In this document: positions 7,268 through 16,233 of the stretch, piece by piece
Numbering within the stretch: the first letter of the stretch is position 1
Layout of the letters: the number at the start of each line of letters is the position of its first letter
Assembly (NCBI GenBank): GCA_050944475.1
Contig: JBMNRD010000005.1
Span: forward strand, 1-64,000
Direction of reading: 5' to 3'
Source of the DNA: RGIG5612 sp050944475
GTDB taxonomy: Bacteria > Bacillota > Clostridia > Lachnospirales > Lachnospiraceae
Length of the DNA: 64,000 nt
Notes under the pieces: generated by a model
The model's database searches: none
The model's input: the letters and a program-made list of their open reading frames with translations, nothing else
What the model was told of the DNA's origin: nothing
Made by a program: the position numbers and the translations under genes

Positions 7268-8401
7268 ATGAAAATCGGAAGATTCGTCGTTGATGGACAT
7301 ATTCATTGCGGCAAAAAAGACGTAACAAACAAGGGCAGCAAAGTGGGCGGTTTCAACCAGGAGGTTGAGTCATGTGACAACTCTGAAGAGGCCCTTTATG
7401 ACATGAATGTCTACGGTGTAGACATGGGTATTCTGCTTCCGTCATTCAACGGAACACATTCAAGCGAATATGCGAATATCTGCAAAAAGCATCCTGACAA
7501 ATTCCGCACCTGCGCAGTTGAGACAGAGCTTCGTCTTGATGCGATGCACGGCAAGAGAAAATGGAACATCGATGATGCTATCAAGGAGCTTGAGGAATAT
7601 TTCACAGGCCCCGACAAGGAATTTTTTGTCGGTGTCGGTGAGTTCTGCCCCGGATCGCTTGGATGCGTAAGGGACATGCCCTCCAAGAAGGAGAGATTCG
7701 AGGAGTGGTGCCTGACAGCGGAATTCTGCATTGCCCATGACATCCCATGCTATGCACATGAGTTTTCGAGCTTCAATCTTGAAGAGCCCCTGACAATGCT
7801 GGCCTGCATCTGCTCAAAGTATCCCGAATTCAAGCTTATAATTGCTCACGGCGGCGGCAGCAAGGCTGTTGACATTGAGAAGACCGTAGAGATGGCAAGT
7901 CGTTTTGAAAACGTTTACCTTGAGACCGGTTACTGGAAGGCTGAATATTATGAGTTCGCCCTCAGGTCGGAGGAACTTGGCGCAGCCAAACTTATATGGG
8001 GCGGCGGCGATACGGGCTCGCATTTGTGGTATCCGCAGATTGTACATGGAACAGTTCTTTCAGAATCAAACAAGTTCAGCTATAACAGAAACAACTGGAT
8101 CTGGACCAAGCAGAAGCCGACCAACTATCAGCCCGACTGGCTCGGATGGGCTACTCATCAGATACACAGACTTAAGGATCTCAACCTTTGCACACAGGAT
8201 GAGATTAACCTTATTGTCGGCGGCAATGCGGCTCGTCTGTACAAGCTGCCTGTTCCTGCAGGTTGCACATTTGCATCAGACAGACCCGACCTTAATATTA
8301 TGCCGCAAGAGATCCTTGAGTCTCGTAATCCAAAGGAAAGAAGCGGTTTCCCATGGCCGGACGGTCAGTATATAGGCGGGACGCACACAATAGTATATTA
8401 A
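7268..8401 (+). CDS. Amidohydro_2 family metal-dependent hydrolase/decarboxylase
   Basis: A 377-residue TIM-barrel enzyme of the ACMSD / gamma-resorcylate decarboxylase superfamily. Candidate metal ligands are DGHIH (residues about 10-14), the His of IIAHGGG, and the Asp of WGGGDTGS, the usual H-x-H...H...D set. Members decarboxylate aromatic acids without cofactor oxidation, or hydrolyse related compounds. The ATG at 7268 follows AAGGAGGG; an upstream in-frame extension is not needed. A close paralogue lies at 24814-25950 on the other strand, at the far edge of the same gene island. A LysR gene and a UbiD-type decarboxylase are next door. The substrate cannot be read from sequence. Confidence 0.85.
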   Translation: MKIGRFVVDGHIHCGKKDVTNKGSKVGGFNQEVESCDNSEEALYDMNVYGVDMGILLPSFNGTHSSEYANICKKHPDKFRTCAVETELRLDAMHGKRKWNIDDAIKELEEYFTGPDKEFFVGVGEFCPGSLGCVRDMPSKKERFEEWCLTAEFCIAHDIPCYAHEFSSFNLEEPLTMLACICSKYPEFKLIIAHGGGSKAVDIEKTVEMASRFENVYLETGYWKAEYYEFALRSEELGAAKLIWGGGDTGSHLWYPQIVHGTVLSESNKFSYNRNNWIWTKQKPTNYQPDWLGWATHQIHRLKDLNLCTQDEINLIVGGNAARLYKLPVPAGCTFASDRPDLNIMPQEILESRNPKERSGFPWPDGQYIGGTHTIVY

Positions 8402-8449
8402 AAGGATAAAGATTTTGTCCGAAGAAAGGTTGTTCTTGAAATTGTGAAA

Positions 8450-8495
8450 GGAGCCCGGCTGCAGGGAAATATTTCCTTGCGGCCGGACCTTTTTA
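8450..8495. terminator. bidirectional terminator between convergent genes
   Basis: An imperfect GC-rich stem, CCCGGCTGCAGGGAAAT against ATTTCCTTGCGGCCGG, followed by TTTTT on the plus strand. It sits between the amidohydrolase and the end of the LysR gene. Confidence 0.8.
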
Positions 8496-9356
8496 TCAGG
8501 CAGTATTTTTGTGGACAAGTATTGCGTTTATGAATTCCTGCTGCAGGGTGGATAGGGGATCATCCTTACGCCATGCGATAACCAGCTCGCCGAACAGCGG
8601 CGGATTAAGGGGAGCGCTATGGGCAGGGCAGGCATGTTTCGGGAAGAATACTATACCGGCGCCGTCATGTCCCAAGGAAGAGATGCTGTCCGGGTAGGCA
8701 TTGATGTAATGGATAGGCGGGTTTTCGTAACCTGTCATATATGTCTGGATTGCCGCGGTCATGGTATTCTGGATGCTTGAAATATAAAGTTTTTCCTCCA
8801 TAAGCATGTCAGGGGTAATGTATTCACAGTCGTTAAAATGGTGTTCGGGAGAAAAACATGCGCAATATTCAACCTTTTTATATGGGACATAGCTAAGCAG
8901 GGAATTGGTCATTTCCTTGCAGACAATGCCTATATCAATTTTTCGGGACATAAGGCCGGTGACAATGGCTGTGTGTCCTTCCTGAAGAATATTAAGGGTT
9001 GCATTGGCATGGGAATATGAAAATTCAGGGATAACCTTTGCCAGCACCTCAGGAACCAGAGGAATAGGCATGGCAAGCCTTAACAGCTCCCTGCTTTCTC
9101 TGGTGATGGTGTTCAGCTCGGAACGCAGATTGGTGATGTCATTGTGAATCACCGTTGCCCAGTTGAGCAATGCCTCGCCCTTTTCCGTCAAAGTAAAACT
9201 TTTGGCCTGACGGTTAATAATGTCGCCGAATTCTTTTTCTAAGTGCTTTATAGACATGGACAGGGCAGGCTGGGTAATATTTAGTTCCGCAGCCGCCTGA
9301 GTGTAGTTGCCGTATTTGCACAGCGTCCTGAAGTATTCAAGCTGGTATAATTCCAC
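8496..9356 (-). CDS. LysR-family transcriptional regulator
   Basis: A 286-residue regulator. The N-terminal winged helix-turn-helix is visible in residues 1-60 (NYTQAAAELNITQPALSMSI), followed by a LysR substrate-binding domain (about 90-280). It is transcribed divergently from the UbiD-like decarboxylase gene across a 177-bp AT-rich gap, the classic arrangement in which a LysR protein controls its divergent neighbour. The co-inducer is probably a small aromatic or acidic molecule of the pathway (inference). Confidence 0.9.
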   Translation of the reverse strand: MELYQLEYFRTLCKYGNYTQAAAELNITQPALSMSIKHLEKEFGDIINRQAKSFTLTEKGEALLNWATVIHNDITNLRSELNTITRESRELLRLAMPIPLVPEVLAKVIPEFSYSHANATLNILQEGHTAIVTGLMSRKIDIGIVCKEMTNSLLSYVPYKKVEYCACFSPEHHFNDCEYITPDMLMEEKLYISSIQNTMTAAIQTYMTGYENPPIHYINAYPDSISSLGHDGAGIVFFPKHACPAHSAPLNPPLFGELVIAWRKDDPLSTLQQEFINAILVHKNTA

Positions 9357-9533
9357 AATACCCTCCCAACATTATTTATAAATTTATTTTATAACAAAAC
9401 AATAAATAATGCAACAACATAAATGACTGTTATAATAACAATAATATAGTTTTATTGGATTTTAGGCTTTGACGGCCTTTACAATTAAATTAAAAGAGAT
9501 TGGTTAAGTATTTTTTATACAGGAGGTATTCTC
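9357..9533. promoter_or_regulatory. divergent LysR/decarboxylase control region
   Basis: A 177-bp AT-rich region between divergent genes. It holds several T-N11-A candidate LysR boxes, for example TTATAAATTTATTTTATAA near 9373-9394, and repeated ATAATAACAATAATA near 9431. TTGACG near 9475 could be a -35, but no good -10 is seen at the right distance. The decarboxylase ribosome site is AGGAGG at about 9521. Confidence 0.5.
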
Positions 9534-10994
9534 ATGAGCAACAAAATATATGATTTGAGATCGGCTTTGGAAGCACTTAAGAAAATTCCGGGCGAGGTTC
9601 TTGAGTGCAACAAGGAGGTTGACCCCTATTGCCAGCTTACCGGCATTTACCATAAGGTAGGTGTCGGGGGAACCAGCATCAGACCCACAAAAATCGGACC
9701 GATGATGATTTTTAATAAAATAAAGGGATTTCCCGAAACCAAGATAGCAATCGGCGTTGTGGGAACCAGAGAGAGGGTTGCACATCTTCTCGAAACGGAC
9801 ATGGAGAATCTGGGGCGATTTTATCTTGATTCGTTAAACAAGGCTGTTGATCCGGTTGAGATTCCAAACGAACAGGCAAAATGCCAGGAGGAGGTATATC
9901 TTGCAACGGATCCGGACTTTGACATAAGAAAGATCCTGCCGCCGATATTTACCACACCGACGGACGCCGGCTCATTTGTAACCATGGGACTCCTTTACGC
10001 ATCCGACCCTGACGACAGAAACTCAAAAAACGCCGCAATCCACCGCATGTGCATTCAGGATAAAGACAGGATGACGGTCGGCTTTGGCGGTCACAGGCAT
10101 CTCGGAGTATTTAAGGACAAGGCCCATAAGAAGGGCGAGCCGCTTCAGGTTTCGGTCAGTGTCGGAATTGACCCCGCCATTTACCTGGCTTCCTGCTTTG
10201 AACCGCCGACAACACCTCTGGGCTTTGACGAGCTGACAATTGCAGGCGCTATGAGGGGGACTCCGGTTGAGCTTACAAGGTGTAAGGCCATAGATGAGTT
10301 GTGCATTGCCAATGCGGAGTACGTAATAGAAGGTGAAATGTGGCCGGACGAGCTCCTTGAGGAGGACTATTCCACGGGCTCGGGCAGGGCGTTGCCGGAG
10401 TTTCCGGGTTACGCAGGCCCCAGCAGAAAGATTCCGGTGTTCCGGGTAAAGGCGATTACCAAGCGCAAAAATGCCATTTGGCAATGCTGCATCGGTCAGA
10501 GTGAAGAGCATGTAAACATGGCCGGCATTCCAAGTGAAGCTTCGGCGCTGGCTTTCCTCGACAAGGCTCTTCCGGGACTGGTTAAGAATGCCTATGCCCC
10601 CCCGAGCGGCGGCGGTAAGTTCAACATGATTCTTCAGATTTGCAAGAAGAGCCTGAAGGATGAGGGCAACCAGCGTCACGCGGCCTTGAGTGTGTTTGCC
10701 GTGCTGCCGGAGGTAAAGAATGTATTCTTAGTTGATGATGACGTGGATATTTTCGACCCCTACGACGTTGAATGGGCATTGACAACGAGATTCCGTCCGG
10801 ATAAGGACATGATTACAATCCCGGGCATAAGATGTCATATCGGAGATCCCACTGCGAAGAAATATTATGATCAGACGCTGTATGACGACGGCATTGCTCA
10901 CAAGGCAATTTATGACGCAACCTGTCCCTTTGAATTCAAAGACAGAATGTGGAGACCGCGTTATATAGACGTGGATATCAATGATTTTATTTAA
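9534..10994 (+). CDS. UbiD-family decarboxylase, gallate decarboxylase (LpdC)-like
   Basis: A 486-residue prenylated-FMN-dependent decarboxylase. It has the UbiD signatures IHRMCIQDKD and GHRHLG near residue 170-195. The later segments TGSGRALPEFPGYAGP, IGQSEEHVNMAGIPSEAS and LVDDDVDIFDPYDV match the pattern remembered for the large subunit of gallate/protocatechuate decarboxylase (LpdC of lactobacilli, AroY), not the EGPFGEFTGYY form of the ubiquinone enzyme. The first Glu of the E-x4-E pair of ferulate decarboxylase is therefore replaced. Likely reaction: non-oxidative decarboxylation of a polyhydroxybenzoate. No UbiX prenyltransferase and no small LpdD-like subunit is seen in the window. 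The ATG follows AGGAGG. Confidence 0.85.
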   Translation: MSNKIYDLRSALEALKKIPGEVLECNKEVDPYCQLTGIYHKVGVGGTSIRPTKIGPMMIFNKIKGFPETKIAIGVVGTRERVAHLLETDMENLGRFYLDSLNKAVDPVEIPNEQAKCQEEVYLATDPDFDIRKILPPIFTTPTDAGSFVTMGLLYASDPDDRNSKNAAIHRMCIQDKDRMTVGFGGHRHLGVFKDKAHKKGEPLQVSVSVGIDPAIYLASCFEPPTTPLGFDELTIAGAMRGTPVELTRCKAIDELCIANAEYVIEGEMWPDELLEEDYSTGSGRALPEFPGYAGPSRKIPVFRVKAITKRKNAIWQCCIGQSEEHVNMAGIPSEASALAFLDKALPGLVKNAYAPPSGGGKFNMILQICKKSLKDEGNQRHAALSVFAVLPEVKNVFLVDDDVDIFDPYDVEWALTTRFRPDKDMITIPGIRCHIGDPTAKKYYDQTLYDDGIAHKAIYDATCPFEFKDRMWRPRYIDVDINDFI

Positions 10995-11095
10995 ATTACA
11001 AATAAGCGTATAATTTTTACAACCATGATGCGGCTTGAGGGTTATGCGTAGAAGCCGCCGGTATGAAATACGGAACGCAAAGGAGAAAAACCGGA

Positions 11096-12289
11096 ATGTA
11101 CGACAAAAAAATATTGCAAAACAAGGCCTTCAGCGAGTCGGCCATTACATTTACAAAGTGGCGTCCCTTGAGATTGAACCAGACCAGAAGTGTCAAAATG
11201 GGTCCGCCCGATCCCATGTCGGGGTATCCGGTGCCAATGGATGAATTCCTTGAAAACGGAGATCTGATGCTGAGGTTTTATGCACCTTATGCAAAAGAAA
11301 TGTACGTTGTCGTGGGGCACTATAATCGTACGGCGCAGATACCCATGAAAAAAAGAGAGGACGGGGTATGGGAGGGAGTATTTCCCTACAACCCGGAATT
11401 TGCCGGCTATAGAAAAATTGCTTTTTATGTTGACGGAATGCAGACTGTCAATACCAAGATGCCTATAACCCCCGGCGGACATAGCTTCGGAAATTTTATA
11501 GAATTTCCCGATCCGGACATGCCCTATATTCTGATAAATGATGATGTTCCCCACGGGTCGGTTTGCAGGGAAATATATTATTCAACCGCCCTGAATGAGT
11601 GGATGAGATGCATGGTTTACCTGCCTGCCGCTTACCATGAGGGAGGAGAGTATCCAGTTCTTTATCTGCAGGACGGCGCTCTGGGGAATGAGCTTGTATG
11701 GATGTACGCTACCAAGGTACCCAACATAATGGACAATATGATTGCAAAAGGTATGTGCGAGCCCTTCATTGTCGTAACCAACGAATCCATGATGCAGCTG
11801 CCCTATGAAATGGAAGCGGTAGATAATTTCGACGGTTTTGAGCAGACACTGATAAATGACTGCATTCCTTTTATTGATAAGAGATTTCGCACAAAGGCCG
11901 ACAAATGGCACAGGGCAATGGCCGGATTTTCCCTGGGATCGATGCAAACCAGCTGCATAGGGATTAGCCATCCGGAAACCTTTGCGTGGCTGGGCATTCT
12001 CAGCGGATATATGAGAAGAAGGGACAGCCACCCTTTGTACGAGCAAAATCCTTACCTTTACAAGCTCAGTGAGGATTATCTGAATGAAAATTACAAGCTG
12101 TTCTACCGTTGTATGGGTACGCTGGACGGTAATTTTCCGGAGTTCCTTGAGGATGATGAATTCTGCAGGGAAAGGGGTGCCGACAAGGCCGCTTGCTACA
12201 GGCGGAAGACCTATGAAAACCATATTCACGACATAACAGTACAAAGATATGAGTTCGTGGATTTTGCCGGGCTGCTGTTTAGGTCATAA
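11096..12289 (+). CDS. esterase, enterochelin/feruloyl-esterase-like
   Basis: A 397-residue alpha/beta-hydrolase of the esterase D family. A short N-terminal beta-sandwich resembling CBM48/E-set (about 40-150, with RFYAPYAKEMYVVVG) precedes the catalytic domain, as in gut feruloyl and tannin-type esterases. The nucleophile elbow is GFSLGSM near residue 280, and LYLQDGA marks the oxyanion region. A His for the triad is probably in the C-terminal NHIHD. There is no signal peptide, so it acts inside the cell on imported esters. The start ATG 11096 is preceded by AAAGGAG at 10-nt spacing. Position between decarboxylase and importer suggests it releases the acid that the decarboxylase uses (inference). 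Confidence 0.75.
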   Translation: MYDKKILQNKAFSESAITFTKWRPLRLNQTRSVKMGPPDPMSGYPVPMDEFLENGDLMLRFYAPYAKEMYVVVGHYNRTAQIPMKKREDGVWEGVFPYNPEFAGYRKIAFYVDGMQTVNTKMPITPGGHSFGNFIEFPDPDMPYILINDDVPHGSVCREIYYSTALNEWMRCMVYLPAAYHEGGEYPVLYLQDGALGNELVWMYATKVPNIMDNMIAKGMCEPFIVVTNESMMQLPYEMEAVDNFDGFEQTLINDCIPFIDKRFRTKADKWHRAMAGFSLGSMQTSCIGISHPETFAWLGILSGYMRRRDSHPLYEQNPYLYKLSEDYLNENYKLFYRCMGTLDGNFPEFLEDDEFCRERGADKAACYRRKTYENHIHDITVQRYEFVDFAGLLFRS

Positions 12290-12400
12290 TTCACAAACAG
12301 TCATAGGAGAAATTGTTAAAAACGCCCAAAACTCAGCGAGTTATAAGCATTATTTATGAATTTTGAGAGTATGTTTGATATAGCAAATGCCGATTTTGAA

Positions 12401-12429
12401 TTGACTAAAAACTTGTTCGAGGATAAACT
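12401..12429 (+). promoter_or_regulatory. promoter of the ABC importer operon
   Basis: TTGACT (12401-12406), a 17-bp spacer and TAAACT (12424-12429). It leads into an approximately 85-nt leader before the binding-protein gene. Confidence 0.7.
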
Positions 12430-12518
12430 ATATTTATAGTGCATGTTTATGCATCCTGATGTTTTTCATCGGATTCATAATAGATTATTTTTTCAATATC
12501 ACTTTAGGAGGAGAAAAA

Positions 12519-14222
12519 ATGAAAAAATTTTTAGCAATTACGCTGGCAATTCTCATGGTTCTTTCTCTTGTTGCATGTGGTGACAATGGAGATAAGCCCG
12601 GAACAGACGATCCGGCAGTTGAATCATCTCAGCCCGAGTCCGGCGGAGAGGAAACAACCGAGGCCGAAACCGAGGACCCATACGCTGACTGCGAGAAGGA
12701 AATCGTTATCGGTATAGTTGCCGATCCCGCAACCTTTTTCCCATGGGGAGGTTTTTCGCAAGGCGGAAGACACATCTGGCCGGTACTGTTCCAGACATTG
12801 CTTTCAGACGTTCGTGATCCGGAAACCGGTATTATCACCCGTTATCATGCGTTGATGGAAAGCTATGAGCAGATTGACGCCACTACATTTGAGATTCATC
12901 TCTATGAGGGCATCAAGGATACCGACGGCAATCCGTTCACCGCTGAAGACGTTGTGTTCTGCTGGGATAAGTTTAAGGAAGGCCCCGCAGCCGGAAATAT
13001 TTCAGGTCTTGAACGCTATGAAGTAGTAGACGACCTGACAATTAAGTGCTTCTGCAGAGATAACCTTGGAATCGGAGATTTCGAGGAAATTCTTACAACC
13101 ACCAACATGGTTACCAAGGAGGCCTTCGAGGCATCTCCCGATCAGTTTGCCACGACAGCTGTCGGAACCACGGGTTATGTGCTTGACGAATATGTTCCCG
13201 GTTCCTACTGCGTAGTTAAAAAGGCTGACAGTTATTGGCATGACGAGGTTAATGTAACCAAGGATGTTGACGCGGGCTACATTCCCACCTCCGATACATC
13301 TTATGTAAACTCGATTCGTTTTGAGTTCATTACCGACGTTAACACAATGGCAATAGCACTTGAGACGGGCGATATTGACATTGCCACCAACGTAGCACCC
13401 GCAGATGTTGCGGTTTATCGCAACGATGACAAATATGCGCTTCATCAGTATCCCGACAATATGTTCGGTCTGATGTTCAACTGTTCCGATTCTTCGGAAT
13501 TCAACAACATTAATCTTCGCAAGGCTCTTGCATACAGCATTTCCGCTCAGGATCTTCTTGATGTAATCTACGACGGCGACGGATTTATCCTTAAGGCCTT
13601 CGGCATGGAGTATCAGATGGGTTATCAGAAAGAGTGGAACGACAGGGATTACTTCGGGCAGGACGAGGCAAAGGCAAAGGAATACTTTGACAAATACCTT
13701 GCAGAGTCCGGCAAGAAGGCGGATGAGCTTCAGTTTGAGATGATCCGTATGTCAACAGACGTTATGGAGAAATATGCATCCGTAGTTCAGGCGGCCCTTA
13801 TCAAGTTGACAGGCAATAACAATGTCCTTAACATCACCTCATATGACAGTGCTACATACGGCACAATGAAGAATGATAAGGGGCTTTGGGATCTTGCCAT
13901 CCACAATGCCCTGTCCAACAAGACCTATGTTCTTTACAATTGGAAGTTGACCTTTAACGGATATGAGTCAACAAGCGGTGATGATCTTTGCTTCACCGGC
14001 GATAAAAAGCTTTGGGATCTGTGCAACGAGGCTCAGACAACACTTGAACCAGCTGCCTGCCTCGCATTCCAGGAGCATCTTGATGAGAATTGCTATTTTG
14101 TAAACTATGTTTGCGGACCTGCTTACTGGGCAGGCTCCCCGATCGTTACAAGATGGGCACTTGGCGCAAAGAACTCTATCGCAGTATGCGCCATGAACTT
14201 TGACTGGTCGGTTAAGTATTAA
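12519..14222 (+). CDS. ABC importer, family-5 substrate-binding lipoprotein
   Basis: A 568-residue extracytoplasmic solute-binding protein (SBP_bac_5; OppA/DppA type). A lipoprotein signal runs over residues 1-20 with the lipobox LVAC. An acidic, Thr/Glu-rich linker to about residue 60 separates the anchor from the two-lobed binding domain. The ATG at 12519 follows AGGAGGAG. The family binds peptides but also oligosaccharides and other solutes, and the ligand is not evident here. It is the first gene of a five-gene importer. The attenuating hairpin behind it should make it more abundant than the permeases. Confidence 0.9.
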   Translation: MKKFLAITLAILMVLSLVACGDNGDKPGTDDPAVESSQPESGGEETTEAETEDPYADCEKEIVIGIVADPATFFPWGGFSQGGRHIWPVLFQTLLSDVRDPETGIITRYHALMESYEQIDATTFEIHLYEGIKDTDGNPFTAEDVVFCWDKFKEGPAAGNISGLERYEVVDDLTIKCFCRDNLGIGDFEEILTTTNMVTKEAFEASPDQFATTAVGTTGYVLDEYVPGSYCVVKKADSYWHDEVNVTKDVDAGYIPTSDTSYVNSIRFEFITDVNTMAIALETGDIDIATNVAPADVAVYRNDDKYALHQYPDNMFGLMFNCSDSSEFNNINLRKALAYSISAQDLLDVIYDGDGFILKAFGMEYQMGYQKEWNDRDYFGQDEAKAKEYFDKYLAESGKKADELQFEMIRMSTDVMEKYASVVQAALIKLTGNNNVLNITSYDSATYGTMKNDKGLWDLAIHNALSNKTYVLYNWKLTFNGYESTSGDDLCFTGDKKLWDLCNEAQTTLEPAACLAFQEHLDENCYFVNYVCGPAYWAGSPIVTRWALGAKNSIAVCAMNFDWSVKY

Positions 14223-14260
14223 TTTGAAAAAGTTCTGACTGACTGAATTGAAGTTTTAAA

Positions 14261-14292
14261 TGTGCCGCCGCTTATGAGTGGCGGCACATTTT
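14261..14292 (+). terminator. attenuating hairpin between binding protein and permeases
   Basis: A 9-bp perfect stem, TGTGCCGCC against GGCGGCACA, followed by TTTT, in the 94-bp gap behind the binding-protein gene. The short T run fits partial termination. Confidence 0.75.
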
Positions 14293-14316
14293 ACGAGAAC
14301 CTACGAGGTGTGATAA

Positions 14317-15306
14317 ATGATAAGATATTTTTTGAAGAGAATCCTCATGCTCATACCTGTTGTGCTTGCGGTGGCGATTGCCATTTTTACCATTATGTAT
14401 TTTGTTCCGGGAGATCCCGCCGAGATTATCATGGGCTCCCAGATTACAGATGAACAAAGACAGGAATGCTATGAGAAGATCGGTATCGATAAACCGTACA
14501 TAGTACAGCTGGGTGTGTATCTTTATAAAACATTCATAAGATTTGACATGGGTAATTCGTGGATGAACAGCAAATCTGTTGCTGATGAGCTGGCGGCAAG
14601 GCTTCCAAAGACCATGATGTTTGCAATTGCCAGTATGGTGGTGCAGATTCTTATCGGCGTTCCGCTTGGAGTTTATGCGGCAACCCACCATAACAAGTTC
14701 GGTGATTATCTTTCCATGATTATTGCCCTTGCGGGGGTATCCATTCCGTCCTTCTGGCTGGCATTGATGCTTATGCTGTTGTTCGGAGTTAAGCTTCACT
14801 GGCTACCAATCTACGGTGTTAAGGAATGGACAGGATGGATATTGCCGATCTTCTGCGGCACACTCGGTGTGCTTGCCCAGATGACCAGGCAGGCCCGTTC
14901 AAGCATGTTAGAGGTTATCCGTTCGGATTATATAGATACTGCACGCGCAAAGGGAATGCCCAGAAGAACGATTATTTATAAATACGCCCTTCCCAACGGA
15001 CTTATTCCTTTGGTTCAGACCCTTGGAAACGCTTTCGGAACAAGCCTGGGCGGAACGCTGATTATTGAAACCGTATTTTCAATTCCCGGTGTAGGCATGT
15101 ATTTGCAGCAGGGCATTGCAACCCGTGACAGGCCCATTGTTCAAGGCAGTGTTGTCGTATTGTCAATATTGTTCAGTTTAATCATGCTGCTTGTTGACAT
15201 GGCCTTCGCCTTTATTGACCCGCGTATCAAGGCGCAATATGCCGGCCGCGGAAAGAGGAGAAAGCGCGCGAGAGTCAATAAAAGATTGCGAAAGGAGGCT
15301 GCGTAA
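14317..15306 (+). CDS. ABC importer permease, DppB/OppB type
   Basis: A 329-residue inner-membrane permease with six predicted helices. The first is at residues 8-30. The C-terminal EAA loop reads DTARAKGMPRRTIIYKYALP and contacts the ATPase. The ATG follows GAGGTG. The stop codon is directly followed by the next permease gene's ATG. Confidence 0.93.
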   Translation: MIRYFLKRILMLIPVVLAVAIAIFTIMYFVPGDPAEIIMGSQITDEQRQECYEKIGIDKPYIVQLGVYLYKTFIRFDMGNSWMNSKSVADELAARLPKTMMFAIASMVVQILIGVPLGVYAATHHNKFGDYLSMIIALAGVSIPSFWLALMLMLLFGVKLHWLPIYGVKEWTGWILPIFCGTLGVLAQMTRQARSSMLEVIRSDYIDTARAKGMPRRTIIYKYALPNGLIPLVQTLGNAFGTSLGGTLIIETVFSIPGVGMYLQQGIATRDRPIVQGSVVVLSILFSLIMLLVDMAFAFIDPRIKAQYAGRGKRRKRARVNKRLRKEAA

Positions 15307-16218
15307 ATGAGAGCGGAAATGCATGGCAAACTGCAAACATCCGGCTTCATGGAGCAGGACAGGGACGACGCCAAGAAGCAAAGTCAGATTGGCGAGGTTT
15401 TCAAGCGTCTTTGCCGGAGTAAAACCGCCATTGCCGGATTTGCCGTATTTGCAATCCTCCTTATAGTTGCAATAATCGGGCCGAGTATTGCTCCGTACCC
15501 TTACGCGGAGATGGCCCCTACAATTAAAAATCAGGCTCCTTCCGCGGAGCACTGGTTCGGCACCGATGACACGGGACGTGATATTTTCAGCCGTATCCTG
15601 GTTGGTACCCGTTACACTTTGGGGCTCGGACTGGGAGCCTGTATTATCGGGCTTATCGTCGGTATTATCCTTGGCTGTATTGCCGGCTTCTTCGGAGGCT
15701 GGGTAGAGGAGATAATAATGCGACTATGCGATGTAATGCAGGCCATACCCGGAATGCTTCTGGCGGTAGTTATTTCGTCCGCTTTGGGGAATGGTCTTGT
15801 AAACACCATGATCGCACTTAGCATAGGGCGAATACCGTTTGTCACCCGAATGCTGAGGGCGCAGTTCCTTAACCAGAGAAAGCTTGAATATGTTGAAGCC
15901 GCCCAGGCACAAAACTGCTCGAGGGCAACCATCATGTTCAAGCACATACTGCCGAACACCATTTCCCCGCTTATTGTTGCCACAACAATGGGTATCGGCG
16001 GCACGGTAACAATGGCAGCTTCCCTCAGCTACATAGGTCTGGGTGTTCAGGCACCCACACCGGAGTGGGGTGCCATGCTGTCTGCGGCAAAGTCTTCAAT
16101 AAGGCATTATCCGTATCAACTGATGTTCCCGGGTATTGCCATCGCCATTCTGGTTCTTGCCATGAATCTGTTCGGTGACGGACTTCGTGACGCCATGGAT
16201 CCCAAGCTGAAAAACTGA
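15307..16218 (+). CDS. ABC importer permease, DppC/OppC type
   Basis: A 303-residue second permease subunit. It has the short cytoplasmic N-terminus typical of OppC, then a first helix at about 38-60. The motif HWFGTDDTGRDIFSR is characteristic of the OppC N-terminal region, and the EAA loop (AAQAQNCSRATIMFKHILPN) is near residue 200. It starts in the base after the DppB stop codon. Confidence 0.93.
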   Translation: MRAEMHGKLQTSGFMEQDRDDAKKQSQIGEVFKRLCRSKTAIAGFAVFAILLIVAIIGPSIAPYPYAEMAPTIKNQAPSAEHWFGTDDTGRDIFSRILVGTRYTLGLGLGACIIGLIVGIILGCIAGFFGGWVEEIIMRLCDVMQAIPGMLLAVVISSALGNGLVNTMIALSIGRIPFVTRMLRAQFLNQRKLEYVEAAQAQNCSRATIMFKHILPNTISPLIVATTMGIGGTVTMAASLSYIGLGVQAPTPEWGAMLSAAKSSIRHYPYQLMFPGIAIAILVLAMNLFGDGLRDAMDPKLKN

Positions 16219-16233
16219 TAGGAGGTAGAGGAA

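Noticed and set aside
10023..10679. 218-codon frame antisense to the UbiD-like gene (and a similar one at 11582-12244)
   Set aside because: Shadow frames of conserved enzymes; no protein-like family features.
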